A stretch of 64,000 bases of DNA. It comes from Hoeflea phototrophica DFL-43 (GTDB taxonomy: Bacteria > Pseudomonadota > Alphaproteobacteria > Rhizobiales > Rhizobiaceae). A program made the position numbers and the translations under genes. The notes beneath the pieces are model-generated. The model was not told the origin of the DNA. It worked only from the letters and a program-made list of their open reading frames with translations, and made no database searches. Shown here one piece after another: positions 19,601 through 27,743 of the stretch; the first letter of the stretch is position 1; each line of letters begins with the position of its first letter. The DNA lies in the NCBI RefSeq assembly GCF_000154705.2, contig NZ_CM002917.1:1692461-1756460 (forward strand), given 5' to 3'.

Positions 19601-19650
19601 AGGCAACCTCCAAACAGGTGCGTGCGCTGTTCAAAAAAATCACGTCATAG
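16600..19650 (+). CDS. glnE: Glutamine synthetase adenylyltransferase / adenylyl-removing enzyme GlnE
   Basis: 1016 residues with two nucleotidyltransferase domains. The first has the motif GMGKHGAGELNYSSDIDIV at about residue 189 (removal of AMP). The second has GMGKLGSLELTAGSDIDII at about residue 705 (addition of AMP). Both motifs keep the paired metal-binding aspartates. The enzyme switches glutamine synthetase activity in response to PII and glutamine. The start overlaps the kinase stop codon (ATGA). Near the C-terminus, residues about 884-938 are an Asp/Glu/Gly/Ser-rich stretch that looks like an inserted low-complexity linker and accounts for the slightly large size. Confidence 0.95.
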   Translation: MTETNAHTRLIELEQSPIRAPSATAAKSVAADLKPLGADHPEIAALLSANTPAREFLFAALALSPYLRDLALCDPEALVRSLTRPVAELVEETVARARGCWRREDGTPASESEVMRDLRCAKRQVAMALALADLARLIGCSETTQHLSNLADASLGAAFDHLLFNSHEAGKLTLKNPDRPGEGSGLIVLGMGKHGAGELNYSSDIDIVVFFDPEAGIVPDPDEATDIFARLVRRLVRIMQERTGDGYVFRTDLRLRPDPGSTPLAFPLEAALNYYESRGQNWERAAFIKARAVAGDLAAGERFIQELVPFVFRKYLDFAAISDIHSIKRQIHAHRGFGDIAVKGHNTKLGRGGIREIEFFVQTQQLIAGGRMPKLRLRRTDEMLVALARARWIDPATARTLAESYWYLRDVEHRIQMVHDEQSHTLPETEAELARIALMMGEPGTASFGKTYVSMLKRVEECYAALFENEAGLSGTAGNLVFTGEDDDPETLKTLSEFGFERPADISRIIRTWHYGRYRATQSVEARERLTELTPELLRVFGATKRADEALIRFDAFIAGLPAGIQLFSLISSNPGLMSLMVTIMTAAPRLAEVIARKPHVFDGMLDPGLLAELPTRRYLAERLASFLDGATAYEEVLDRLRIVALEQKFLIGVRLLTDAIAPERAARAFSYLADLIIASALDAVRAGMEEAHGKIPGGRAAVLGMGKLGSLELTAGSDIDIILLYDHDPDSEESDGPKPLDPARYYARMTQRLVAALSAPTAEGILYEVDLRLRPSGNKGPVATSVRAFAKYQAEEAWTWEHMALTRARPVAGDASLCGDARRLIDEVLARPRDKAKLRADLTEMRDLIEQEKPPRDIWDVKLIPGGLIDIEFIAQMLSLEARAGGWVPDEGEDGAGDRAGETSGSSGDPLPFDLGIEEREFGECTGTDATLAALGPKALGLEVTETLRRALALWSGHAQVVRLCTEGEFDPAEAPAGLIDLAIRKGEAPSLKSLEADFKATSKQVRALFKKITS

Positions 19651-19893
19651 TGCGGTGCGATAGGATTTCGGCTTTGGCAGGACATTGCGCCTGTGTCGCT
19701 CGACGTGTCACGCGCGCTTGTCATTGCTCGCTGGAATGTAAAAGCATTTTGACGTCAATTGTTTGATGTCGCCAGAAAACCAATAAATCTGACCAAAACA
19801 GCAATTTCTGAGGTGCCAGATTTATCTAATGTTAGCAACTGCAACACAAGACTGCGCTCAATATCAACGCCGAGTGACAGGTAAAATCACCCC

Positions 19894-21714
19894 ATGATGA
19901 GCACATTCAAAATCTCAACGAGACTATACGTACTCGTCGCATTGGCCCTCGCGGTTTTTACCGCTGCAGCGGTTTACAAGCTCTACGATTCCCAGAATGC
20001 GCTGGTCCATGAACGCAAGACCAAGCTGAATGCGCTTGATGAAAGCATGATTGCCATGTTCAAGCACTTCCACAGCCTCGAGGTTTCTGGCGAGATGACC
20101 CGCGAGGAGGCGCAGGCCCGCGCCACTGAAGCCGTCCGTGCGATGCGCTACGAGGCTGATGGCTACTTCTGGATCAATGACATGAACAACGTCATGGTCA
20201 TGCATCCGATCAAGCCTGCTCTTGAGGGGCAGAATCTGGAACAGCTAAAAGACCCGACAGGCAAATTCATCTTCCAGGAGATGGTCAAGGTCGTCAAAGC
20301 GGACGGCGAAGGCTATGTCGATTACTATTGGCCCAAGCCTGGCGCTGAAGAGCCGGTTCTCAAATATTCCCATGTGGAAGGCTTTGCGCCCTGGGGCTGG
20401 ATTGTCGGCACCGGCGTCTACGCGGACGACCTGGCGGCCTTGTTCAAGACCAATGCGAGCAGATCTGCGGTGATCCTCGGTCTCGGCGCACTGGCCATTC
20501 TTCTTTTCGCCTATGCCACCGTTCGTTCCGTGGTCAACCCGATCCGCAATCTGAACACCACCATGCATGCGATTGCGCGTGAGGATGTGGATGGCGACGT
20601 TCCTGAAACGCACCGCAAGGATGAAGTCGGCGATATGGCTGCTGCGGTTCTGGTTCTGCGCGATTCGGTGCGTGAGCGGGCAGATTTGCGTGTTCGTGAT
20701 GCTGACCAGCAAGAACGCATCAATGCCGAACGCGGTGAGGGCGAGCGCCGCCAGCAACAGATCAACAAGAGCCAGGCCGATGTCATGCAGACACTGGGTT
20801 CGGCTCTCGAGCGTCTGGCATCGGGCGATCTCACGGTTCAGATCGGCGAGATCCCGTCAGAATACACCAAGCTCCGCGACGACTTCAATTCGGCTGTCGT
20901 GGCACTTGGTGACGTGATCGCCACAATCTCGCAGTCAACCGACGTGGTCAGCGCCAGCGCTGACGGCATCTCGGAAGCCGCCGACAACCTCTCGCGCCGC
21001 ACCGAACAGCAGGCGGCTTCGCTCGAGGAGACGGCTGCTGCGCTTGACGAGATCACGTCGACCGTACGGTCGTCGTCCGAGCGTGCCACCGAGGCCAACA
21101 AGATGGTTGGCGAGACCCGTCAGAGCACCGACCGTTCGGGCAAGATCGTCAACAGCGCGATTTCCGCGATGACCCGGATCAAGGAAGAGTCCGACCGGAT
21201 CAGCAAGATCATCGTTGTCATCGACGAGATTGCCTTCCAGACCAACCTGCTGGCCCTCAATGCCGGCGTCGAGGCGGCACGCGCCGGTGAAGCCGGTCGT
21301 GGCTTTGCGGTCGTGGCACAGGAAGTGCGGGAACTGGCACAGCGTTCGGCAACTGCAGCCCGCGAGATCAAGGAATTGATCAGCAGCTCGGCCACCGAAG
21401 TTGAATCCGGCGTGTCGCTGGTCCAGTCGACCGGTGAGGCACTGTCCGAGATCGAGGCTCTTGTCAGCAAGGTCAACGAGCAGGTCAATTCGATCGCCAC
21501 CGCGGCGCATGAACAGGCCAGCGCACTTGCTGAGGTTAACACCGCCATCAACCAGATGGATCAGATGACCCAGCAGAATGCGGCAATGGTGGAAGAGACC
21601 AGCGCGGCGAGCCAGACGCTGACCCAGGAAAGCTCCCAGTTGTCCAGCATGCTGCGCAAGTTCCGTCTTCGCTCGGCCACCGGTGGTTCTTCGACCCAAG
21701 CCCGCGCGGCCTGA
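19894..21714 (+). CDS. Methyl-accepting chemotaxis protein with single Cache domain
   Basis: 606 residues. A membrane segment (about 9-27) is followed by a periplasmic Cache_2-type sensor with the typical [17 protein letters not shown] and [13 protein letters not shown] stretches. A second membrane segment (about 190-210), a HAMP domain, and the signalling domain with the conserved tip [20 protein letters not shown] come next. It sends attractant or repellent signals to CheA/CheW; sCache_2 receptors often sense short organic acids. No CheR/CheB tethering pentapeptide is present at the C-terminus (ends TQARAA). Two ATGs (19894, 19897) are possible. It is a single-gene unit ended by a strong terminator. 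Confidence 0.93.
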   Translation: MMSTFKISTRLYVLVALALAVFTAAAVYKLYDSQNALVHERKTKLNALDESMIAMFKHFHSLEVSGEMTREEAQARATEAVRAMRYEADGYFWINDMNNVMVMHPIKPALEGQNLEQLKDPTGKFIFQEMVKVVKADGEGYVDYYWPKPGAEEPVLKYSHVEGFAPWGWIVGTGVYADDLAALFKTNASRSAVILGLGALAILLFAYATVRSVVNPIRNLNTTMHAIAREDVDGDVPETHRKDEVGDMAAAVLVLRDSVRERADLRVRDADQQERINAERGEGERRQQQINKSQADVMQTLGSALERLASGDLTVQIGEIPSEYTKLRDDFNSAVVALGDVIATISQSTDVVSASADGISEAADNLSRRTEQQAASLEETAAALDEITSTVRSSSERATEANKMVGETRQSTDRSGKIVNSAISAMTRIKEESDRISKIIVVIDEIAFQTNLLALNAGVEAARAGEAGRGFAVVAQEVRELAQRSATAAREIKELISSSATEVESGVSLVQSTGEALSEIEALVSKVNEQVNSIATAAHEQASALAEVNTAINQMDQMTQQNAAMVEETSAASQTLTQESSQLSSMLRKFRLRSATGGSSTQARAA

Positions 21715-21739
21715 TCGAACCCAAGCTTTGTGAACATGG

Positions 21740-21778
21740 CCCGGCGCCTGCATGGACTTGCAGGCGCCGGGTTTTTTT
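21740..21778 (+). terminator. Rho-independent terminator after the chemoreceptor gene
   Basis: A 13-bp perfect stem (CCCGGCGCCTGCA paired with TGCAGGCGCCGGG) with a 6-nt loop is followed by seven T. It starts 26 bp after the chemoreceptor stop codon. Confidence 0.93.
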
Positions 21779-21782
21779 ATGG

Positions 21783-21908
21783 TCAATCGCTGCAAACCCG
21801 CATTTGCTGATGCGGCAGATCGCATTCTTCAATCGGTGAGATTGGCATGAGGCAATGCGATAGCGCCGGCTCGGCGTTGGGCGCAAGCCAGATCCGGTCA
21901 GCCCGCAT
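21783..21908 (-). CDS. Possible small protein of 41 residues (uncertain)
   Basis: A short frame in the gap between the chemoreceptor gene and the kinase gene. It starts MRADRIWLAPNAEPALSHC and ends just short of the terminator. The codons are GC-rich at position three like neighbouring genes, and the frame continues open upstream (reading AERLAIGFSETLEV) until a stop. GGAGG lies only 2 nt before the ATG, too close for an ideal site. It could be a real small gene, the end of a decayed gene, or chance. No family is recognised. Confidence 0.25.
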   Translation of the reverse strand: MRADRIWLAPNAEPALSHCLMPISPIEECDLPHQQMRVCSD

Positions 21909-22042
21909 CACCTCCAAGGTCTCGGAGAACCCGATAGCAAGCCGCTCAGCCTTGGAGGAGCGCTAAGCAGAAAATTGCTTGGTCGTTGGTGCGCAACAAA
22001 CGCAATCGAGAAGGGCAAGTCTCAAGCTTCGCAGTCCTGACA

Positions 22043-24430
22043 TCAGGCCACTGCTGCGCTCTCGGTTTCATCCACGGCGTCGGCGTCGATCATGCTCGAC
22101 GGCTGATCTTCCGGGCAATTGATTGGCACCCTGACGCTTACGATCGTGCCCATTCCTTCGATGGAGCGCACTTTCATCGCTCCGCCATGCAGTTCCGCCA
22201 GGCTCCGTGAAATCGCCAATCCCAGACCTGAGCCGCCGGTTGATTTGGAAAACTGGTTCTGCACCTGCTCAAATGGCTGACCAATACGGTTCAACAGCGC
22301 CTTGGGTATTCCGATGCCGGTGTCCTCGATGGTCAGGGTGACCGCGCAGGATGTCTTGCGAGCGCGCACAAGAATCTTGCCGCCCGGCTCGGTGAACTTC
22401 ACCGCGTTGGACAACAGGTTGAGCAGGATCTGCTTCATCGCACGGCGGTCGGCATTCAATGAGAGCTTTGCCGAGATCCGCTGATCGACCCGGATGTCTT
22501 TCTGCTCGGCCTGGATTGCGACCAGCCGCAAGGTCTCTTTGAGCAACGGCGCCAGATCGACATCCTCACGCTCGAGCTGCATCTGTCCGGCCTCGATCTT
22601 GGCCATGTCGAGAATGTCGTTGATCACGGTGAGCAGGTGGATGCCCGAGTTGTGAATGTCATCGGCATATTCGCCATATTTGTCTGAGCCCAGCGGGCCG
22701 AACATCCGCGCCTGCAGCACCTCCGAGAAGCCGATAATGGCGTTGAGCGGGGTTCTCAATTCGTGGCTCATATTGGCCAGGAACTCGGACTTTGCCCGGC
22801 TTGCCGCCTCGGCCCGTTCGGTCTCGACCTGGTAGTCCATGTTGAGCTCGGAGAGCTCAGCCGCCTTGCGCTTGAGTTCTGCCTGCGACGAGGTCAGATC
22901 CCCGATCGTCGCCATCAACCGCTTCTCGCTGTCGCGCAGCCGCTCCTGATTGCGCTTGAGCGGGGTGATGTCGGTTCCTACCGAAACCAAGCCGCCGTCA
23001 CGGGTCTTGCGCTCATTGATCTGCAACCAGCGTCCGTCGCCGAGTTGAACCTCGAAGGTCTGCGCTGAATCGCGCGCGCAGGGCACGGCCAGTCTGCGTT
23101 CGACCACAGGCCGCGTTGCCGCTTTCTCGACAACCGGACGGGGCGTGCCGGGTGCCAGGATGTCAGCGGGCAGTCCGTGAATTTCCTGATAGTGCTTGTT
23201 CCAAAGCACCAGCCGTTCGTCACGGTCCCAAAGCACGAAGGCTTCCGAAGTGCTCTCGATGGCGTCAAACAGCCGCTGGTCGGCTTCCATGGTCCGCTGT
23301 TGCAGTCGGTGCTGCTCGGTCACGTCCATGGCGATGCCGATGAGATGGGTTTCCGCCGAAGTCGGATCCACAACCTGCGCCCGCGCCCGCATCCACAGAT
23401 AATGACCGTTAGCGTGACGCATGCGAAACAGGTGATCGACTTGCTTGATATCGCCGGATGCGACCTTGCGCGCGATCTCGTAGAGGTCACCATCATCGGG
23501 ATGCACAAGCTGCGAGGCTTCGCCGAATGAGATCACTGTGTCGCGGGGCTTGAGCCCGAGGATCTCGTACATTGAACGCGACCAGTAGAGCCGCCCGCGC
23601 GCCATATCCCAATCCCAAAGGCCGCAGCGCCCGCGTGACAGCGCCATGTCAACGCGCCGCTGGCTCTCATGGTAGATGCTGTCAGCCTCCTGTGCGCGGC
23701 CGGCCTGGCTGAAATAGGCATAGAGGATCACAAGCAGGATCGAAGAGGTGGCGATAAACAGGGTCACATTGACCGAGACCGACTGCCGCCAGGCATCATT
23801 CATGGTCTTGACGGGGGTCAGGGACAGCAGGGCGCCCGCACCGTCGGGGAGCCGCGTGAGCGCCGCCAGGCTGTCTTCGCCATCAAACCTGATTGACTGC
23901 ACTCCGGCGCGCTCGCCAAACAGCCAAAGCGGAGAGGATTCCGAAAGCAGGCTGGAGAGGACGGTCCCCACCAGATGGTTGCCGCCGGCCGTGGCGGCGA
24001 AAATGCGGGCTTCGGCGTCAATGACCAGAAGGTAACGGCCCTGATCTTCGGGCATGGCGCCGAGCGCCCGGTTGAGCCGCGCCTCTGTCTCCCACCGCAG
24101 TTTCTTGGCAACCGGGTCCGTGTCAATCGACAGGGCGGCACTGGCCGCAGCCAAAGACAGCGCGGTCATCTGCTCGGCAGCAGAAAAAAGCTGGTCGCGG
24201 TTTTCATTGATATTGAGAAAACGCGCGGTTGCCACGACCAACAGAAACGCGACGATGAGTACCGGAATGAGCCGCTTCAGAAATGGTTCCGCATTGATCA
24301 GGCCGTCATAGGCAGGCTGTGCAAACAGCTTCGCGTGGCCTGATAACTGCCGCCCGGACGATCGCCTTGCACCCGGTTTTTGAACGTGACTCGACCCTTC
24401 GGCCGCAGATATAGACTGCGCATCCGCCAT
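22043..24430 (-). CDS. pleC: PAS-domain sensor histidine kinase, PleC/DivJ family
   Basis: 795 residues. Two membrane segments (about 50-68 and 225-243) enclose a periplasmic region. Two PAS domains follow (about 270-385 and 395-510), then a kinase core with H about 556 in NMSHELRTPLNAIIGFSE. The stretch after the histidine (FGPLG, KYGEYADDIHNSG, INDILDMAKIEAGQ) is the signature of the PleC/DivJ/PdhS group, which acts on the single-domain regulator DivK in alphaproteobacterial cell-cycle control. Size, membrane layout and position near glnE fit the rhizobial PleC. A different member of the same group cannot be excluded. The N box (NLLSNAVKF) and G2 box (GSGLGLAISR) are intact. Confidence 0.8.
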   Translation of the reverse strand: MADAQSISAAEGSSHVQKPGARRSSGRQLSGHAKLFAQPAYDGLINAEPFLKRLIPVLIVAFLLVVATARFLNINENRDQLFSAAEQMTALSLAAASAALSIDTDPVAKKLRWETEARLNRALGAMPEDQGRYLLVIDAEARIFAATAGGNHLVGTVLSSLLSESSPLWLFGERAGVQSIRFDGEDSLAALTRLPDGAGALLSLTPVKTMNDAWRQSVSVNVTLFIATSSILLVILYAYFSQAGRAQEADSIYHESQRRVDMALSRGRCGLWDWDMARGRLYWSRSMYEILGLKPRDTVISFGEASQLVHPDDGDLYEIARKVASGDIKQVDHLFRMRHANGHYLWMRARAQVVDPTSAETHLIGIAMDVTEQHRLQQRTMEADQRLFDAIESTSEAFVLWDRDERLVLWNKHYQEIHGLPADILAPGTPRPVVEKAATRPVVERRLAVPCARDSAQTFEVQLGDGRWLQINERKTRDGGLVSVGTDITPLKRNQERLRDSEKRLMATIGDLTSSQAELKRKAAELSELNMDYQVETERAEAASRAKSEFLANMSHELRTPLNAIIGFSEVLQARMFGPLGSDKYGEYADDIHNSGIHLLTVINDILDMAKIEAGQMQLEREDVDLAPLLKETLRLVAIQAEQKDIRVDQRISAKLSLNADRRAMKQILLNLLSNAVKFTEPGGKILVRARKTSCAVTLTIEDTGIGIPKALLNRIGQPFEQVQNQFSKSTGGSGLGLAISRSLAELHGGAMKVRSIEGMGTIVSVRVPINCPEDQPSSMIDADAVDETESAAVA

Positions 24431-24749
24431 GATTTCTGTGTATCCCCGTTGGGATTCGGACTACCGCATCTCCGAATCTACCCTAATGAATCAAAGGTGA
24501 TTCGGCTTGTCCAGCCCCAAAAGAAACCTTTTGTTAAGAAATTGAAAATTATGGATTTTTCACTGAATCGAGTCGCACCAAAAGCCTGCTGCGGCGCAGC
24601 AAGCAGACCAAAGACGGCAAATCACCTCGCGTTGGTCCCAATCAGCAAGTCGCAGCCCCGGCCTTGCTGTAATGCGGCCGGGACACGCAGGGGTTGTTGC
24701 CGGTCAAATCTGCTCGTGCGAAACGGCGCGACGAGCCGTCACCGGGATC
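24431..24749 (-). other. Gap between pepN and the PleC-like kinase gene
   Basis: Both flanking genes are on the minus strand. The half next to pepN holds a terminator-like hairpin (24580-24604). The half next to the kinase is AT-rich (around 24520-24560) and is the likely promoter and leader of the kinase gene. No coding frame was recognised. Confidence 0.5.
24580..24604 (-). terminator. Probable terminator after pepN
   Basis: On the minus strand a 9-bp stem (GCTTGCTGC paired with GCAGCAGGC, with one G-U pair) and a 3-nt loop is followed by TTTT. It lies about 145 bp after the pepN stop codon. Confidence 0.5.
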
Positions 24750-27392
24750 TCAGGCAGCCAGCATCCGTTCAACAATGTCGCTGACGTCTGCTGATAATTT
24801 GCCCGCATCGCGAATGGACAGAAGAGCCAGCCGGGCCTGCTCCTGCCGTCCGGGTTCAAGCGAACGCCAGGACCGCATTGCGGTGAGCAGGCGGGCGGCG
24901 AGTTGCGGATTGCGTCCGTCAATCTCTACCACCTGGCGTGCAAGCAGCCGGTATCCCGCACCGTCAGCGCGGTTGAAGCCCGTGGGATTGCCTGCGGTGA
25001 AGGCACCGACAAGGGAGCGCATGCGGTTCGGATTGGTGTGGTCGAAAACCGGGCTTGCGAGGAGTTCCTCGACCCGTTCGCAGGTCTCGGCACCGGGCGC
25101 CATGGCCTGGATCGAATACCATTTGTCGAGCACCAGCGGATTGTCGGCATAGCGTGTCCTGAAGGTTTCGAGCGCCTCGCGGGTTTCGTCCGAGCCGGGG
25201 AACTGATGCGCCAGAACCTGCAGCGCCTGGGCCAGCACCGTCATGTTGTCAGCGGCATTGAATGCGGCCTTGGCGCGTTCGGCTGTTGCTTCGGCGATCG
25301 AGGCGTAGCTCATCGAGATCCCGGCAAGGGCACGCTGGCCGGCTGCAGCCGCATCCGGGCTGTAGGCACCCTTGGGTGCGCTTGCCGCAAGCGTGGTGAA
25401 CACCTCCTGTCCGGCGCGTGCCACTTCGGCCAGCACGGCCTCACGGGCAGTGTGGATCGCATCCGGATCGATGTTCGAGCCGATTTCGCGGGCAATGTCG
25501 CTTTCGGCCGGCAGCGCCAGGGCCTGGGCCCGGAATGCCGGCTCAAGGGTATCGTCCTTCGCCGTGGCGATCAGCACATCGGCGAGATCGCCGGCCGGCA
25601 TCAGGTTGCGGCCGTCGCGGGCAAGCCGCGAGGCTGCCACCAGGTGGCGCGTTGCATAGTCGTTGAGCGCCTGCCAGCGCGCTACACCATCGCTTTCATG
25701 GCGCGAGATATGGGCGAGGTCTTCGGGGCTTTGTTCCATGGCAATGTTGACCGGCGCGGAAAATCCGCGGTTGATCGACACCACCGGGCGGCCCGGAACA
25801 TTCGAAAAACTGAAGGTCTGCTTGCGCTTGGTGAGATGGAACACACCGTCTGAGGCCTCGCCGCCGGTGGGCTGTCCTTCAAACTCTGTTCCGTCGGGCA
25901 GGATCAGGCCATAGGCGAGGGGAATGTGCATCAGCGCCTTGCGCGACTGGCCAGGCGTTGGCGCGAGTGATTGTTCGAGCGTGACCTTGAAGGTCTTCTT
26001 GGTCTCGTTCCACTCGCTCGACACCGACACGGACGGGGTTCCCGCCTGGCTGTACCAGAGGGCGAACTGCTTGAGGTCACGGCCACTGGCTTCGGCGAAG
26101 CAGGCGAGGAAATCCTCGATCGTGGCCGCGTCGCCATCATGCCGCTCGAAGTACAGATCCATTCCCTTGCGGAAATCTTCCACACCGAGAATGGTGCGGA
26201 TCATGCGGACCACTTCCGAGCCCTTCTCATAGACGGTAGCAGTGTAGAAGTTGTTGATTTCCCTGTAGGTTTCAGGGCGAACCGGATGTGCCAGGGGCCC
26301 TGCGTCCTCGGGAAACTGATGGGCCTTCAAGAGTCGGATTTCGGCGATGCGCTTGACCGGCGCCGAGCGCTGGTCAGCCGAGAAAGCATGGTCGCGATAG
26401 ACCGTCAGACCTTCTTTGAGGCAGAGCTGGAACCAGTCACGGCAGGTAATCCGGTTGCCGGTCCAGTTGTGGAAATACTCATGCGCGATGATGGCTTCGA
26501 TGTTGGCGTAATCCGCATCGGCCGCCGTCTCGGGATCGGCCAGCACATACTTGTCGTTGAAGACATTCAGGCCCTTGTTTTCCATCGCGCCCATGTTGAA
26601 ATCGGACACGGCGACGATCTGGAAAATGTCGAGGTCATATTCCCGGCCGTAAACGTCCTCGTCCCATTTCATCGAGCGCTTGAGCGCATCCATCGCATAG
26701 GCCGCGCGCGGCTCCTTGCCATGTTCGACGTAGATCTTCAGGGCAACCTCGCGGCCGCTCATGGTGGTGAAGGTGTCTTCGACCAGTCCCAGATCGCCCC
26801 CCACCAATGCAAACAGGTAGGCGGGCTTGGGGTGCGGGTCGAACCAGGCTGCAAAATGCCGGCCTTCGTCATAATTTCCGCCGCCCAGGAAGTTGCCGTT
26901 CGACAGCAGGTGTTTGGCATCGTCCTTGGCCGCGATGATGGTCACGGTGTAGACCGTCAGGACATCCGGCCGGTCATAGAAATAGGTGATGCGGCGGAAG
27001 CCCTCGGACTCGCACTGGGTGCAGTAAACACCGCTGGTGCGGTAGAGGCCCATGAGCTTTGTGTTGGTTTCCGGCGAAAGCGTGGTCGTCACCGTGATTT
27101 CAAACGGCGCGCTCTCGGGCAACTCGCGGATGGTCAGACTGTCGGGCGTGGCGTCATACAGAGACGCATCTATCTCCATGCCGTCGATCAGCAGACTGTC
27201 GAGCGTCAGCTCGTCGCCATCAAGCACCAGCGGTACATCCGTGCCAACACCTTCACGCCTGTGCAGGATTACCCGCGAGACCACGATGGTTGCTTTCGGA
27301 TCGAGTTCGAAGGTGAGATCGATCCGTTCAACCACGAAATCGGTCGGCTTGTAATCTGTCAGCTTGAAGACGTGTCCCGTATCAGTCCGCAT
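24750..27392 (-). CDS. pepN: Aminopeptidase N (M1 family)
   Basis: 880 residues, the normal size for the E. coli PepN type. The substrate-anchoring motif GAMEN is at 268-272. The zinc site is HEYFHNW at 304-310, with the third ligand glutamate about residue 327 in LCLKEGLTV. It is a cytoplasmic metallo-enzyme that removes N-terminal amino acids from peptides. The start at 27392 is the only sensible ATG before the conserved N-terminus (HVFKLTDYKPTDF). It is transcribed away from the CoxL-like gene. Confidence 0.95.
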   Translation of the reverse strand: MRTDTGHVFKLTDYKPTDFVVERIDLTFELDPKATIVVSRVILHRREGVGTDVPLVLDGDELTLDSLLIDGMEIDASLYDATPDSLTIRELPESAPFEITVTTTLSPETNTKLMGLYRTSGVYCTQCESEGFRRITYFYDRPDVLTVYTVTIIAAKDDAKHLLSNGNFLGGGNYDEGRHFAAWFDPHPKPAYLFALVGGDLGLVEDTFTTMSGREVALKIYVEHGKEPRAAYAMDALKRSMKWDEDVYGREYDLDIFQIVAVSDFNMGAMENKGLNVFNDKYVLADPETAADADYANIEAIIAHEYFHNWTGNRITCRDWFQLCLKEGLTVYRDHAFSADQRSAPVKRIAEIRLLKAHQFPEDAGPLAHPVRPETYREINNFYTATVYEKGSEVVRMIRTILGVEDFRKGMDLYFERHDGDAATIEDFLACFAEASGRDLKQFALWYSQAGTPSVSVSSEWNETKKTFKVTLEQSLAPTPGQSRKALMHIPLAYGLILPDGTEFEGQPTGGEASDGVFHLTKRKQTFSFSNVPGRPVVSINRGFSAPVNIAMEQSPEDLAHISRHESDGVARWQALNDYATRHLVAASRLARDGRNLMPAGDLADVLIATAKDDTLEPAFRAQALALPAESDIAREIGSNIDPDAIHTAREAVLAEVARAGQEVFTTLAASAPKGAYSPDAAAAGQRALAGISMSYASIAEATAERAKAAFNAADNMTVLAQALQVLAHQFPGSDETREALETFRTRYADNPLVLDKWYSIQAMAPGAETCERVEELLASPVFDHTNPNRMRSLVGAFTAGNPTGFNRADGAGYRLLARQVVEIDGRNPQLAARLLTAMRSWRSLEPGRQEQARLALLSIRDAGKLSADVSDIVERMLAA

Positions 27393-27743
27393 ATGTATAT
27401 TGTCCCGCGTTTTGCATTGTTAATTGGGATGCTAACATGCCGGATGCTGCCACGGAGTTAACAACGCATGCAACTAAGAGTATATTTTAGCGTCTCCAGA
27501 TTAAAAAGTTGGGGTGCCTGATTATCCATGGCTGCCATGAGATTTCGTTGCTCGCATGCGGTGTGTTGGCCGCGAAATGGTGAAGAAGCCGGCGTCCTGG
27601 CCCGATCCTGGCGCGTCTGTGTTGGCTTTGCCCAAAGACGCTTCAGGCCTCGAAAAACCTGGTCAGCAGGATAAGTATGCACATGCTGCTTGGTTTCATC
27701 GCCATCCCGAGCATAATCTATGCACTGATCATCAGGACGAGCC
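27393..27743. other. Divergent promoter region, pepN / CoxL-like gene
   Basis: This 351-bp gap separates two genes transcribed in opposite directions. The first 120 bp are AT-rich, with imperfect TTAA-type half sites (GTTAATTGGGATGCTAAC around 27419 and GAGTTAAC around 27455) and the inverted repeat CTAAGAGTATATTTTAG near 27474. These may mark promoter or regulator sites for pepN. No gene was found. Confidence 0.4.

Noticed and set aside
25971..27461. Long open frame (496 codons) on the plus strand opposite pepN
   Set aside because: A shadow of pepN; no conserved motif, and its composition follows the complement of pepN codons.
27415..27465. Possible CtrA-type TTAA-N7-TTAA site before pepN
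   Set aside because: The half sites do not have the right spacing or sequence (GTTAATTGGGATGCTAAC), so it was kept only as a note on the promoter region.
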